Source of the DNA: Bradyrhizobium oligotrophicum S58
GTDB taxonomy: Bacteria > Pseudomonadota > Alphaproteobacteria > Rhizobiales > Xanthobacteraceae
Length of the DNA: 64,000 nucleotides
Assembly: GCF_000344805.1 (NCBI RefSeq)
Contig: NC_020453.1
Span: 6,543,001-6,607,000, forward strand
Reading direction: 5' to 3'
Below the pieces are notes generated by a model that saw nothing but the letters and a program-made list of their open reading frames with translations, made no database searches and was not told where the DNA came from. Within the stretch, counting starts at the first letter, position 1, and each line of letters starts with the position of its first letter. A program made the translations under genes and the position numbers. Shown here piece after piece: positions 24,694 to 36,016 of this stretch.

Positions 24694-25263
24694 GTAGAAC
24701 ACCCCCAATTAGCAAGCACCGATTCCGGACTTGCATGCACACTTGCCCGGTTGCTTCAGCGCGAGAAGCCTCAACTTTTTCCAGGCATTGCCCGCACTTT
24801 GATCAAGCTTCCGCCGCATTGCGGCGGCGCGGGCATCCATCGGGTTCCAGGAGATGGGACGATTGGCCGCGGCTCCGGCTCACGCCCAATCAATCTTGCC
24901 GCTTCACAATGTTGAGGTTTTTCTGGCCGACAGGGCGCGGCCTTCGAACCGCATCCGCGAACGATCGGGTCACTGGGCGCGGCGCGCGCCACGCATTGAA
25001 TGACGCTGCTCATCCAACGGGCAGACTGCTGCGGTGGACGGATTTCCGCAAACTGTCGTAAAAGTGCCACACGTCAGCTCGCCGACCTCCCTAAGCGATC
25101 GATTGCAGCGCGAGAGCTCTGCAACCACCAGCGCACCGCAGTGTTGCAGGGAGGGCGAGCCGTCTTGTGCAAGAGTTGGGCAGAGGATGGCGCTTTTCGC
25201 CTCTTACGCACAGCCGCAAATTAGCTCACAATTGAGGCAGTTCCATTCCCTGCCACGAAGCAA
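24694..25263. other. Long divergent intergenic region, no gene seen
   Basis: This stretch of about 570 bp between the outer-membrane protein and the BMP importer holds no convincing gene. The only clear structure is a 7-bp hairpin, CCGCCGC/GCGGCGG, at 24811-24827. It must carry both outward promoters. I see no recognisable purine riboswitch or operator, although the length leaves room for one. Confidence 0.5.
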
Positions 25264-26815
<1,552 letters not shown>

Positions 26816-26832
<17 letters not shown>

Positions 26833-27907
26833 GAAACGCGCCGAGCGCTCGCGCGCCATTGCGCTCGTCTCACCTCTGATCGCGATCGGCCTCACGCTGG
26901 TGACCATGAGCGTGCTGTTCGCCCTGCTCGGCAAGAATCCGATCACCGCGCTCGGCGTCTACTTCATCGCGCCGCTCACCGACAGCTATTCGCTGCAGGA
27001 GATCGCGTTGAAGGCGACGCCGCTGGTGATGATCGCGATCGGGTTGTCGCTGTGCTATCTCGCCAACGCCTGGAACATCGGCGCCGAAGGCCAATTCCTG
27101 ATCGGCGCCGTCGCCGGCAGCTGGATCGCCGTGGCGACGCAGGGCACCGAGGCCGGACATTGGGTGCTCCCGGCGATGCTGATCGCAGGCGCCGTCGCCG
27201 GTGCGCTCTACGCGCTGATCCCGGCGCTGTGCCGTGTGAAGTTCGGCGCCAGCGAAATTCTCACTAGCCTGATGCTGGTCTATGTTGCCGACCTCCTGCT
27301 CGACTATCTCGTGCGCGGACCCTGGCGTGACCCGGCCGGCTTCAACTTCCCGACGACGGCGGAGTTCGATCCGGTCGCGACGGTGCCGGTCCTGATCGAG
27401 GGCGGGCGACTGCATCTCGGCAGCATCATCGCGCTGATCGTCGTCGCCGGGGCCTTCGTGCTGCTCGAACGGACGATCAAGGGTTTCGAGATCCGCGTCG
27501 TCGGCGTGGCGCCTCGCGCCGCGCGCTTCGGCGGCTTCAACGCCAACCAGCTGATCCTCCTGACCTTCGCCGCATCCGGCGCGCTCGCCGGCCTCGCCGG
27601 CATCATCGAGGTGGCGGGACCGATCGGGCATCTGCAACCGGGCATCTCGCCAGGCTACGGCTTCACCGCAATCATCGTCGCCTTCCTCGGGCGGCTCAAT
27701 CCGGTTGGAATATTAATTGCAGGACTTTTCCTCGCGCTGACGTTCATTGGGGGGGAGCAGGCCCAGATCACGATGAAGATTCCGCTCGATGTGACCAAGG
27801 TGTTCCAGGGCATCCTGCTGTTCTACGTGCTCGCCTGCGATTCCCTCATCCTCTACCGGTTCAAGCTCGTGTTCGCATCGCGGCAGGTTCAAAGTGGTGC
27901 TGGTTGA
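26816..27907 (+). CDS. BMP-type nucleoside ABC importer permease 1
   Basis: This 363-residue inner-membrane permease has about nine to ten helices and belongs to the RbsC/YufP-like group. Marks are NAWNIGAEGQFLIGAVAGSW and the later GFNANQLILLTFAASGALAG. It overlaps the ATPase gene by 17 bp and the second permease by 14 bp, so translation is coupled. It probably forms a heterodimer with the second permease. A purine nucleoside substrate is inferred from neighbours. Confidence 0.9.
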
Positions 27908-28811
27908 AGCAATCATCCTGTCGGTGCTGGCTGCATCGACGCCGCTGCTGCTGGCAGCGACCGGTGAACTCGTCACCGAGCGCGCGGGCGTTCTCAACCT
28001 CGGCGTCGAGGGCATGATGATCGTGGGTGCGGCCTGCGGCTTCGGCGGCGCATGGCTCTCAGGATCAATCATCGTCGGCGCGCTCTGCGGCATCGTGGCC
28101 GGCATGGCCATGTCGCTGATCTTCGCATTCATGACCCTCGGCCTTGCCGTGAACCAGGTGGCGACGGGCCTGGCGCTGACCATTCTCGGAATCGGCCTGT
28201 CCGGCCTGATCGGCGCGCGTTTCGTCGGCGAACGCATCACCAGCGCGCCGCACCTCTCCATTCCCGGCCTCAGCGACATCCCGCTGATCGGCCGCATCCT
28301 GTTCGGGGAAGACGCCTTCGTCTATTTGTCTCTGGCCTTGATCGTCGCGGTCTGGTGGTTCCTCTATCGCAGCCGCGCGGGTCTCGTGCTGCGAGCCTGC
28401 GGCGACAATCACGTCTCGGCCCACGCGCTGGGCTATCCCGTGCTGCGCATCCGCATGCTGGCCGTGCTGTTCGGCGGCGGCTGCGCGGGCCTCGCCGGCG
28501 CCTATCTGCCGCTCGCCTACACGCCGTTCTTCATTCCGGGCATGACCGCAGGCCGCGGCTGGATCGCGCTGGCGCTGGTCGTGTTCGCGTCGTGGCGGCC
28601 GGGCCGCCTCGTCATCGGCGCCTATCTGTTCGGCGCGGTGACCATCCTGCAGCTGCATGCGCAAGGGGCCGGCGTCGGCATTCCGTCGCAGTTCATGTCG
28701 GCGCTGCCCTATCTCGCCACCGTGATTGTGCTGGTGCTGCTGTCGCGCGCCCGGACCGGCGGTTCGACCGCGCCTGCCGCGCTGGGAACGGTGTTCGTGC
28801 CGGATCGCTGA
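27894..28811 (+). CDS. BMP-type nucleoside ABC importer permease 2
   Basis: This 305-residue permease is paralogous in type to the first (YufQ-like). The segment TERAGVLNLGVEGMMIVGA is characteristic, and FGGGCAGLAGAYLPLAY is the later family motif. It starts with GTG at 27894 (a second GTG follows immediately). It has about eight helices and ends 80 bp before the binding-protein gene. Confidence 0.9.
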   Translation: MVLVEAIILSVLAASTPLLLAATGELVTERAGVLNLGVEGMMIVGAACGFGGAWLSGSIIVGALCGIVAGMAMSLIFAFMTLGLAVNQVATGLALTILGIGLSGLIGARFVGERITSAPHLSIPGLSDIPLIGRILFGEDAFVYLSLALIVAVWWFLYRSRAGLVLRACGDNHVSAHALGYPVLRIRMLAVLFGGGCAGLAGAYLPLAYTPFFIPGMTAGRGWIALALVVFASWRPGRLVIGAYLFGAVTILQLHAQGAGVGIPSQFMSALPYLATVIVLVLLSRARTGGSTAPAALGTVFVPDR

Positions 28812-28891
28812 CGACTTCATCCGGGCGCCAGCGGTGGGGCGCGACGCTCGGGATCACCCAGTTTTCCCCTCACTGTTTGGAGATATTGACG

Positions 28892-29974
28892 ATGATGATG
28901 AAAAGGCTTCTGGGGGCTGCCGCCGCGCTGGTGCTGGTGGGAAGCATCGCCGCAACAGCTCACGCCGAAGACAAGCTGAAGGTCGGATTCATCTATCTCG
29001 GACCGATCGGCGATCTCGGCTGGACCTATCAGCACGAACTGGCGCGCCAGGCGCTGGTGAAGGAGTTCGGCGACAAGATCGAGACGACCTATCTGGAGAA
29101 CGTGCCGGAAGGCCCCGACTCCGAGCGCGCCATCGAGCAGCTGGTCCGCGCCGGCAACAAGCTGATCTTCACGACCTCGTTCGGCTACATGGATCCGACC
29201 CTGAAGGTCGCCAAGAAGTACCCCAACGTGCATTTCGAGCACTCGACGGGCTACAAGCGCGACAAGAACATGTCGACCTATTCGGCGCGCTGGTATCAGG
29301 GCCGCTACATCCAGGGCCAGATTGCGGCGAAGATGTCGAAGGCCGGCGTGCTCGGCTATATCGGCTCGTTCCCGATTCCCGAAGTCGTCTCGGGCATCAA
29401 CGCCACGATGCTGGGCGCGCAGTCGATCAATCCCAACATCAAGGTCAAGATCATCTGGGTGAACACCTGGTTCGATCCGGGCAAGGAGGCGGACGCCGCC
29501 AAGGCGCTGCTCGACCAGGGCGCCGACATCATCATGCAGCACACCGACAGCCCGGCGGCAATGCAGGTCGCGGCCGAGCGCGGCAAGCTCGCCTTCGGCC
29601 AGGATTCCGAGATGATCAAGTTCGGCCCCAAGGCGCAGCTGACCTCGATCCTCGACACCTGGGGCCCCTACTACATCGCCCGCGTCAAGGCCGAGCTCGA
29701 CGGCACCTGGAAGTCCGAGGACACCTGGGGCGGCCTGGACTCCAAGATGTTCGAGATGGCGCCCTATACCAACATGCCCGACGACGTGAAGAAGATGGCG
29801 GAGGAGACCCAGGCGGCGATCACCGCGGGCAAGCTGCATCCGTTCAAGTGCCCCGTGCTCGGCCAGGACGGCAAGGAAGTCGAGTGCAAGGGCGGCGCGA
29901 ATCTCGCCGACGGCCAGATCCTCGGCATGAACTTCTACGTCAAGGGCGTCGACGACAAACTCCCCGGCAAGTAG
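28892..29974 (+). CDS. BMP family (PnrA-like) periplasmic nucleoside-binding protein
   Basis: This 360-residue binding protein has a signal peptide ending TAHA near residue 24. There is no lipobox cysteine, so it is free in the periplasm. The opening KVGFIYLGPIGDLGWTYQHE and the segments IFTTSFGYMDP and YIGSFPIPEVVSGINA are typical of the Bmp family. The conserved aromatic and Asp residues (GDLGW) cup a purine nucleoside in PnrA. The ATG at 28892 follows a GGAG site; two further in-frame ATG codons follow at once. It is the last gene of the importer operon. Confidence 0.92.
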   Translation: MMMKRLLGAAAALVLVGSIAATAHAEDKLKVGFIYLGPIGDLGWTYQHELARQALVKEFGDKIETTYLENVPEGPDSERAIEQLVRAGNKLIFTTSFGYMDPTLKVAKKYPNVHFEHSTGYKRDKNMSTYSARWYQGRYIQGQIAAKMSKAGVLGYIGSFPIPEVVSGINATMLGAQSINPNIKVKIIWVNTWFDPGKEADAAKALLDQGADIIMQHTDSPAAMQVAAERGKLAFGQDSEMIKFGPKAQLTSILDTWGPYYIARVKAELDGTWKSEDTWGGLDSKMFEMAPYTNMPDDVKKMAEETQAAITAGKLHPFKCPVLGQDGKEVECKGGANLADGQILGMNFYVKGVDDKLPGK

Positions 29975-29988
29975 TCGAAGTAGACGAC

Positions 29989-30022
29989 CGATCACCCTGC
30001 CGGGCTCGCGGCAGGGTGATCG
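29989..30022 (+). terminator. Strong hairpin after the nucleoside importer operon
   Basis: A 13-bp perfect stem (CGATCACCCTGCC against GGCAGGGTGATCG, 8-nt loop) begins 15 bp after the binding-protein stop. No T-run follows, so it may stabilise the 3' end or act as a weak terminator. Confidence 0.65.
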
Positions 30023-30035
30023 CTACTCGCGCATG

Positions 30036-30065
30036 AGTTGGACCTTTTGCTAGTTGGACCTTTTG
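30036..30065. repeat. Tandem 16-bp direct repeat ahead of the dpp-type operon
   Basis: AGTTGGACCTTTTG occurs at 30036-30049 and again at 30052-30065 with a 2-base spacer. It sits about 80-110 bp upstream of the binding-protein start at 30145, where an activator or operator could lie. It may also be a simple duplication. Confidence 0.6.
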
Positions 30066-30144
30066 TTGCGGCGGATGATGCGGTACATCATTACCCGATC
30101 GCATCGTGTGGCACGGCCGTCAGCCGTAACCCGGAGTTCCAACC

Positions 30145-31743
30145 GTGAACAGATCCATCCTGCTCGTTGCTATCTGCACGTCGGCGCTACTGACTGCTCC
30201 GGCCGCCTTCGCCAAGACCCTGGTTTTCTGCTCCGAGGGCAGCCCGGAGAACTTCTATCCCGGCATCAACACGACCGGGACGTCGTTCGATGGCAATGAG
30301 CCGATCTACAATCGCATCGTCGAGTTCGAGCGCGGCGGCACGCAGGTCGGGCCCGGCCTCGCCGAATCATGGACGATCTCGCCCGACGGCACCACCTACA
30401 CGTTCAACCTGCGCAAGGGCGTGAAATGGCATGCGACCTCGAAGTCGTTCAAGCCGACACGCGACTTCAATGCCGACGACATTCTGTTCTCGATCGAGCG
30501 GCAATGGAAGGAAGAAAATCCCTATTTCAAGGTGACGAGCCCGAACCATTCCTATTTCGGCGACATGGCGATGCCGAAACTTTTGAAGTCGGTCGAGAAG
30601 ATCGACGACTATACGATCAAGGTGACCCTCAATCAGCCGGAAGCTCCTTTCCTCGCAGATCTCGCGATGCCGTTCGCCGCGATCCAGTCGAAGGAATATG
30701 CCGATGCGATGCTCAAGGCCGGCACGCCCGAGAAGATCGACCAGGATCCGATCGGCACCGGTCCATTCTATCTGGTGCAGTACCAGAAGGATGCCGTGAT
30801 CCGGTACAAGGCATTCCCGCAATATTGGGGCGGCAAGGCCAAGATCGATGACCTCGTCTATGCGATCACGCCGGATGCATCCGTTCGCTGGGCCAAGCTG
30901 CAGAAGGGCGAATGCGACGTGATGCCCTATCCGAACCCGGCCGATATCGACACGATCCGGAAGGACCCGAACGTCACCGTGCTGGAGCAGCCAGGCCTCA
31001 ACGTCGGCTATCTCGCCTTCAATACGCAGAAGAAGCCGTTCGACGACGTGCGCGTGCGTAAGGCGCTGAGCATGGCGATCAATAAGAAGGCGATCATTGA
31101 CGCCGTCTATTTGTCGACCGGCATCGCGGCCAAGAATCCGATCCCGCCATCGATGTGGTCGTACAACGATGCCGTCAAGGACGATCCCTATGACCCCGAG
31201 GCGGCGAAGAAGCTGCTGGCCGATGCCGGATTCCCGAATGGCCTTGAGACCGATCTGTGGGCCATGCCGGTGCAGCGGCCCTACAATCCGAACGCCAAGC
31301 GCATCGCTGAGCTGATGCAGGCCGACCTCGCCAAGATCGGCGTCAAGGCCGAGATCAAGTCGTTCGAATGGGGCGAATACCGCAAGCGCCTGCAGGCCGG
31401 AGAGCACCAGATGGGCATGTACGGCTGGACCGGCGACAATGGCGATCCCGACAATTTCCTGCACACCTTGCTTGGCTGCGCCTCGGCGTCGGGATCGGGA
31501 TCGAACATCGCCAAATTCTGCTACAAGCCGTTCGACGATCTGGTCATGAAAGCCAAGACCGTCAGCGACCAGGCCGAGCGCGCCAAGCTCTACGAGCAGG
31601 CCCAAGTTGTCTTCAAGGAGCAGGCACCGTGGTTCACCATCGCCCATGCGGTGCAGTTGAAGCCCGTCAGCAAGCGCGTGATCGACTTCAAGCTGTCGCC
31701 GTTCGGCCGCCACAGCTTCTATGGTGTGGACGTCAAGGACTAG
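30145..31743 (+). CDS. Dpp/Opp-type periplasmic peptide-binding protein
   Basis: This 532-residue class C substrate-binding protein (SBP_bac_5) has a signal peptide ending AAFA near residue 23. Family segments include LAESWTISPDGTTYTFNLRKGVKWH, GTGPFYLVQYQKD and RVRKALSMAINKKAIID. It is closest to DppA, which binds dipeptides and in some bacteria heme precursors. Four Dpp-type transport genes follow after a 309-bp gap with an interspersed repeat. Its position inside a purine island raises the chance of a non-peptide ligand, but nothing in the sequence proves it. Confidence 0.9.
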   Translation: MNRSILLVAICTSALLTAPAAFAKTLVFCSEGSPENFYPGINTTGTSFDGNEPIYNRIVEFERGGTQVGPGLAESWTISPDGTTYTFNLRKGVKWHATSKSFKPTRDFNADDILFSIERQWKEENPYFKVTSPNHSYFGDMAMPKLLKSVEKIDDYTIKVTLNQPEAPFLADLAMPFAAIQSKEYADAMLKAGTPEKIDQDPIGTGPFYLVQYQKDAVIRYKAFPQYWGGKAKIDDLVYAITPDASVRWAKLQKGECDVMPYPNPADIDTIRKDPNVTVLEQPGLNVGYLAFNTQKKPFDDVRVRKALSMAINKKAIIDAVYLSTGIAAKNPIPPSMWSYNDAVKDDPYDPEAAKKLLADAGFPNGLETDLWAMPVQRPYNPNAKRIAELMQADLAKIGVKAEIKSFEWGEYRKRLQAGEHQMGMYGWTGDNGDPDNFLHTLLGCASASGSGSNIAKFCYKPFDDLVMKAKTVSDQAERAKLYEQAQVVFKEQAPWFTIAHAVQLKPVSKRVIDFKLSPFGRHSFYGVDVKD

Positions 31744-31821
31744 CGGACCGCGGGAGAAGCGGACGAAGTTGCTCCGCCGCTTGCCCGCTGAGAGCTAAGC
31801 TGTAGTGCAGGAGACGGTAGG

Positions 31822-31990
31822 CTCCCTCTCCCCGTTCTTCACGGAGAGAGGGCTGGGGTGAGGGGCAGACGCGCGAGCGGTGCAAGTTGGTTAGACCTGT
31901 ATCCCCTCACCCGGATTGCATCTGACGATGCAATCCGACCTCTCAGCGCGAGCGAAGCTCGTCGCGGCCCCGCAAGCGTGGAGAGGTGAA
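31822..31990 (+). repeat. Interspersed palindromic repeat, family A copy 1
   Basis: The element opens CTCCCTCTCCCCGTT, runs through GGGGTGAGGGGCAG and a small internal hairpin (GGATTGCATCTGACGATGCAATCC), and ends GAGAGGTG. The same architecture recurs at 42910-43075 and, inverted, at 54649-54791. In this copy the right arm contains an extra hairpin, AGCGCGAGCGAAGCTCGTCG. It separates the binding-protein gene from its permease genes. Confidence 0.85.
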
Positions 31991-32052
31991 CACCGAGTCC
32001 GCCGCGACATGTCTGCACGACCTAGCCCTTCCGGGAAATCACAGAGAACGGC

Positions 32053-33063
32053 ATGCTTCGCTTTGCTTTCACCCGACTCAGCCTCGTGGTTCCGACCTTC
32101 ATCGGCATCACGCTGCTCGTGTTCGTGCTGATCCGCCTCATCCCCGGCGATCCGATCGAGACGATGGCCGGCGAGCGCGGCATCGATCCGGCACGCCTCG
32201 CGCAACTGCGCAAGGACTACGGCTTCGATCGGCCCGTGCTGGTCCAATATGGTTTCTATCTGTCGCGGCTGGCGCATGGCGACCTCGGCCGTTCGATCGT
32301 CACCCATGAGCCGGTGATTGCCGAATTCCAGACCTTGTTCCCCGCGACGGTGGAATTGTCGGTTTGCGCGATCCTGTTTGCGCTCTGCGTGGGGCTGCCG
32401 GCCGGCATCATCGCTGCGGTCCGGCGCAATTCGATCTTTGACCACGGCGTGATGGGGGTCTCGCTCACCGGCTATTCGATGCCGATCTTCTGGTGGGGGC
32501 TGCTGCTGATCCTGCTGTTTTCAGTGCAGCTTGGCTGGACGCCGGTGTCGGGCCGGATCGCCGTGCAGTACTACATCGAACCGGTCACGGGCTTCCTGCT
32601 GATCGATACGCTGCTGGACGGCGATGTCGGCGCGTTTCGTTCGGCCCTGGCGCATCTCGTCTTACCGACGATCGTGCTCGGAACGGTGCCACTCGCGGTG
32701 ATCGCCCGCATGACGCGGTCCGCCATGCTGGAGGTCCTCGGCGAGGACTACATCCGAACCGCCCGTGCCAAGGGGCTGCCACCCATCCGCGTGATCGCGA
32801 TCCACGCCTTGCGCAATGCGCTGATCCCGGTGGTGACGGTGATCGGGCTGCAGGTCGGCGTGCTGTTCACGGGCGCCATTCTCACCGAAACCATCTTTTC
32901 CTGGCCGGGCGTGGGCAAATGGCTGATCGAGGGCATCAACCGCCGCGACTATCCGGTGCTGCAGGGCGGCACGCTGTTGATCGGCGCGATCGTCATGACC
33001 GTCAATCTGCTGGTTGACATCGCCTATGGCCTGATCAATCCCCGCATCCGGTACACGCGATGA
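32053..33063 (+). CDS. dppB: Dpp-type ABC transporter permease B
   Basis: This 336-residue permease has an N-terminal helix followed by the usual five-helix core. The opening FAFTRLSLVVPTFIGITLLVF and the segment RLIPGDPIETMAGERG are DppB-like. The EAA loop reads DYIRTARAKGLPPIRVIAIHALRNALIPV. It overlaps the next permease gene by 4 bp. It pairs with DppC to form the membrane channel. Confidence 0.93.
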   Translation: MLRFAFTRLSLVVPTFIGITLLVFVLIRLIPGDPIETMAGERGIDPARLAQLRKDYGFDRPVLVQYGFYLSRLAHGDLGRSIVTHEPVIAEFQTLFPATVELSVCAILFALCVGLPAGIIAAVRRNSIFDHGVMGVSLTGYSMPIFWWGLLLILLFSVQLGWTPVSGRIAVQYYIEPVTGFLLIDTLLDGDVGAFRSALAHLVLPTIVLGTVPLAVIARMTRSAMLEVLGEDYIRTARAKGLPPIRVIAIHALRNALIPVVTVIGLQVGVLFTGAILTETIFSWPGVGKWLIEGINRRDYPVLQGGTLLIGAIVMTVNLLVDIAYGLINPRIRYTR

Positions 33064-33971
33064 GCGCCGAGAACCTCCCATCACACATCGTCGTGGCGCC
33101 GGCAGGCGCGCCGCCATCCCCGTTGCTGGAGTTCTGGCACGACTTCACGAAAAATGCGGGAGCCGTGGCCGGGCTCGTCGTGATCGCAGTGCTGATCCTG
33201 CTTGCGCTGTCGGCCGATGGCGTCGCGCCGCATTCGCCTGTTCTCACCAACAATGCGGTGTTCCTGAAGCCTCCGTTTTGGCAGCAGGGCGGTTCGCTCA
33301 GCTACCCGCTCGGCACCGACGCAATCGGGCGCGATATCCTGTCCCGTCTCATCCATGGCGCGCGGCTTTCGCTGCTGATCGGCATCGCCGTGGTGACGTT
33401 GTCGGTGATAGCGGGCACCATCCTCGGCCTGGTCGCAGGCTTTTTCCGCGGCGTGACCGAGATCGCGATCATGCGACTGATGGACATCACGCTGACCTTG
33501 CCGAGCCTTCTGCTCGCGATCGTGATCGTCGCCATCCTGGGGCCGGGCCTGATGAATGCCATGCTGGCGGTCGCGATCGTGCTGCTGCCGCACTACGTAC
33601 GGATCGCGCGCGCCGCCGTGATCACCGAGGTCTCGAAGGACTACGTCATCGCGGCCAAGGTCATGGGCGCCGGCCGGCTGCGCCTGATGTTCAAGGAGGT
33701 TCTGCCGAATTGCGCGGCTCCGCTGATCGTGCAGGCGACACTCGGTATTTCCACCGCGATCCTGGATGCGGCCGCGCTCGGTTTCCTTGGTCTCGGCGCG
33801 CAGCCGCCGTCGCCCGAATGGGGAACCATGCTGGCGGACGCCCGCGAATTCGTGCTGCGAGCCTGGTGGGTCGTCACCTTGCCCGGCCTTGCGATTCTGG
33901 TGACCGTGCTGGCCTTCAACCTGTTCGGCGATGGCTTGCGCGACGCGCTCGATCCCAAGCTCAAACGATGA
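33060..33971 (+). CDS. dppC: Dpp-type ABC transporter permease C
   Basis: This 303-residue permease has a cytoplasmic N-terminus, one helix and a five-helix core. The segment GTDAIGRDILSRLIHGARLSL is the DppC/OppC signature, and the EAA loop is DYVIAAKVMGAGRLRLMFKEVLPN. It overlaps dppB by 4 bp (ATGA) and is followed after 27 bp by the first ATPase gene. Confidence 0.93.
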   Translation: MSAENLPSHIVVAPAGAPPSPLLEFWHDFTKNAGAVAGLVVIAVLILLALSADGVAPHSPVLTNNAVFLKPPFWQQGGSLSYPLGTDAIGRDILSRLIHGARLSLLIGIAVVTLSVIAGTILGLVAGFFRGVTEIAIMRLMDITLTLPSLLLAIVIVAILGPGLMNAMLAVAIVLLPHYVRIARAAVITEVSKDYVIAAKVMGAGRLRLMFKEVLPNCAAPLIVQATLGISTAILDAAALGFLGLGAQPPSPEWGTMLADAREFVLRAWWVVTLPGLAILVTVLAFNLFGDGLRDALDPKLKR

Positions 33972-33998
33972 TGCACCCAGGAGAGTGAAGGCGATCCG

Positions 33999-35033
33999 AT
34001 GCCGCTTCTCGAGATCGAAAATCTGTCGGTCGCATTTCCGTCGCGGAACGGCATGGTCCGCGCCGTGGATGGCGTCAGCATCACGCTCGACAAGGGCGAG
34101 GTGCTGGGGATCGTCGGCGAGTCCGGGTCCGGCAAGAGCGTCGGCATGCTGGCGCTGATGGGACTGGTGCCCTACCCCGGCCAGGTCCAGGCCGACAAAT
34201 TGCTGTTCGAGGGACGTGATCTGCAGACCTTGTCCGACCGCGAGCGGCGCGCCCTCACCGGCAAGGACGTCGCGATGATCTTCCAGGAGCCGACGACGTC
34301 GCTCAATCCGTCCTTCACGATCGGCTATCAGCTGGCCGAGACGCTGCGCATCCACGAGGGAATGGATCGCAAGGCGGCGCGGCGGCGGGTGATCGAATTG
34401 CTGGAGCAGGTCGGCATTCCCGCCGCAGAGAGCAGGCTCTCCGCCTATCCGCACCAACTCTCCGGCGGCATGAACCAGCGCGTCATGATCGCGATGGCGA
34501 TCGCCTGCAATCCGAAGCTCCTCATTGCCGACGAGCCGACGACGGCGCTCGACGTCACCATCCAGGCCCAGATCCTCGATCTCCTGCTGTCGCTGCAGCG
34601 CGACCGCGGCATGGCGCTGATCCTCATCACCCACAACATGGGCGTGGTCTCGGACACGACCGAACGGGTCGCGGTGATGTATGCGGGGCAGATCATGGAG
34701 CAGCGCCCGACTTCGAGCCTGTTCGCCTCGCCGCAGCATCCCTACACGGCCGCCTTGCTGGCGGCGCGCCCGGAAGCGAGCGACGGCGGGCGACTCGCCA
34801 CCATCCCCGGCGTGGTGCCCGGCGCCTACGACCGGCCGCCCGGCTGCCTGTTCAGCCCGCGTTGTATCTATGCGACCCCGCTGACCGATGAGGTGCGTCC
34901 CGAGCTGCGTCCCTGGAGCGATGGCCTGGTGCGTTGTCATTATCCCCTCGGTGATCCGACGCGAGAGGAGCGGATCGCGACCGATCGGCGCCGTGCCGGC
35001 GCGACGATCCAGCCACGCGAGACCGCGTCATGA
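33999..35033 (+). CDS. dppD: Dpp-type ABC transporter ATP-binding protein D
   Basis: This 344-residue ATPase has Walker A GESGSGKS near residues 38-45, signature [15 protein letters not shown] and Walker [13 protein letters not shown]. The C-terminal oligopeptide-transporter extension (about 230-320) includes [10 protein letters not shown], with the cysteines that in some family members hold an Fe-S cluster. Its end overlaps dppF by 4 bp. Confidence 0.93.
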   Translation: MPLLEIENLSVAFPSRNGMVRAVDGVSITLDKGEVLGIVGESGSGKSVGMLALMGLVPYPGQVQADKLLFEGRDLQTLSDRERRALTGKDVAMIFQEPTTSLNPSFTIGYQLAETLRIHEGMDRKAARRRVIELLEQVGIPAAESRLSAYPHQLSGGMNQRVMIAMAIACNPKLLIADEPTTALDVTIQAQILDLLLSLQRDRGMALILITHNMGVVSDTTERVAVMYAGQIMEQRPTSSLFASPQHPYTAALLAARPEASDGGRLATIPGVVPGAYDRPPGCLFSPRCIYATPLTDEVRPELRPWSDGLVRCHYPLGDPTREERIATDRRRAGATIQPRETAS

Positions 35034-36007
35034 CGGCGCTCGTCACCGCCGACGGGCTCAAGCGCAGCTACGAGGTCAAGCAGGGCCTGTTCCGCGCCCC
35101 GGCGCAACTGCAGGCCGTCGGCGGCGTGTCCTTCGCCATCGACGCCGGCAAGACGCTGGCGGTCGTCGGCGAATCCGGTTGCGGCAAGTCGACTCTCGCG
35201 AGGCTCGTCACGCTCATCGAGAAGCCGAATGCCGGCACGCTCACGCTCGACGGGCTCGACGCCGTCCATCCTCCGGCAAGCGCTGCAAAGACCTTGCGGC
35301 GCACCGTGCAGATCGTGTTCCAGAATCCGTATGGCTCGCTCAATCCGCGCAAGCGGGTCGGCGCCATTCTCGAGGAGCCGCTGGTCATCAACACCAGTCT
35401 GTCGAAGCAGGAGCGGCGCGCGCAGGCGCTCGACATGATGGCCAAGGTCGGACTGCGGCCTGAGCATCATGGCCGTTATCCGCACATGTTCTCCGGCGGC
35501 CAGCGGCAGCGCATCGCGATCGCGCGTGCCTTGATGTTGCGGCCGAAGCTTTTGGTCGCCGACGAGCCGGTCTCCGCGCTCGACATGTCGGTGCAGGCGC
35601 AGGTGCTCAACCTGCTGGCTGATCTGCAGCGCGAGCTGGGGCTCGCTTATCTCTTCATCTCGCACGACCTCGGCGTGGTCAGGCACATCGCCGACGACGT
35701 GCTGATCATGTATCTCGGGCTTGTGATGGAGCACGGGCCGAAGGAGCGCATCTTTGCCCGCCCGCTGCATCCCTATGCGCAGGCCCTGGTCGACGCGACG
35801 CCGGGCCTCGGCCGCAAGCGTCAGCGCATCGTGCCCAAGGGCGAGTTGCCCTCGCCGCTCGACCCGCCGGCCGGCTGCGTGTTTTCGACCCGCTGCCCCT
35901 ATGTGACCGATCTCTGCCGCACGCAGCGCCCGCCGCTGCGTCCGCTCGACGGCCGCCTCGTCGCCTGTCATTACGCCGAGCGCTTCCTGGACACGGAGGT
36001 GGCCTGA
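35030..36007 (+). CDS. dppF: Dpp-type ABC transporter ATP-binding protein F
   Basis: This 325-residue ATPase has Walker A GESGCGKS, signature [15 protein letters not shown] and Walker [13 protein letters not shown]. The C-terminal extension contains [10 protein letters not shown] and a further cysteine. It is the last gene of the dpp-type operon and converges on the 8-oxoguanine deaminase gene, with 9 bp between stops. Confidence 0.93.
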   Translation: MTALVTADGLKRSYEVKQGLFRAPAQLQAVGGVSFAIDAGKTLAVVGESGCGKSTLARLVTLIEKPNAGTLTLDGLDAVHPPASAAKTLRRTVQIVFQNPYGSLNPRKRVGAILEEPLVINTSLSKQERRAQALDMMAKVGLRPEHHGRYPHMFSGGQRQRIAIARALMLRPKLLVADEPVSALDMSVQAQVLNLLADLQRELGLAYLFISHDLGVVRHIADDVLIMYLGLVMEHGPKERIFARPLHPYAQALVDATPGLGRKRQRIVPKGELPSPLDPPAGCVFSTRCPYVTDLCRTQRPPLRPLDGRLVACHYAERFLDTEVA

Positions 36008-36016
36008 CAATCGTCT

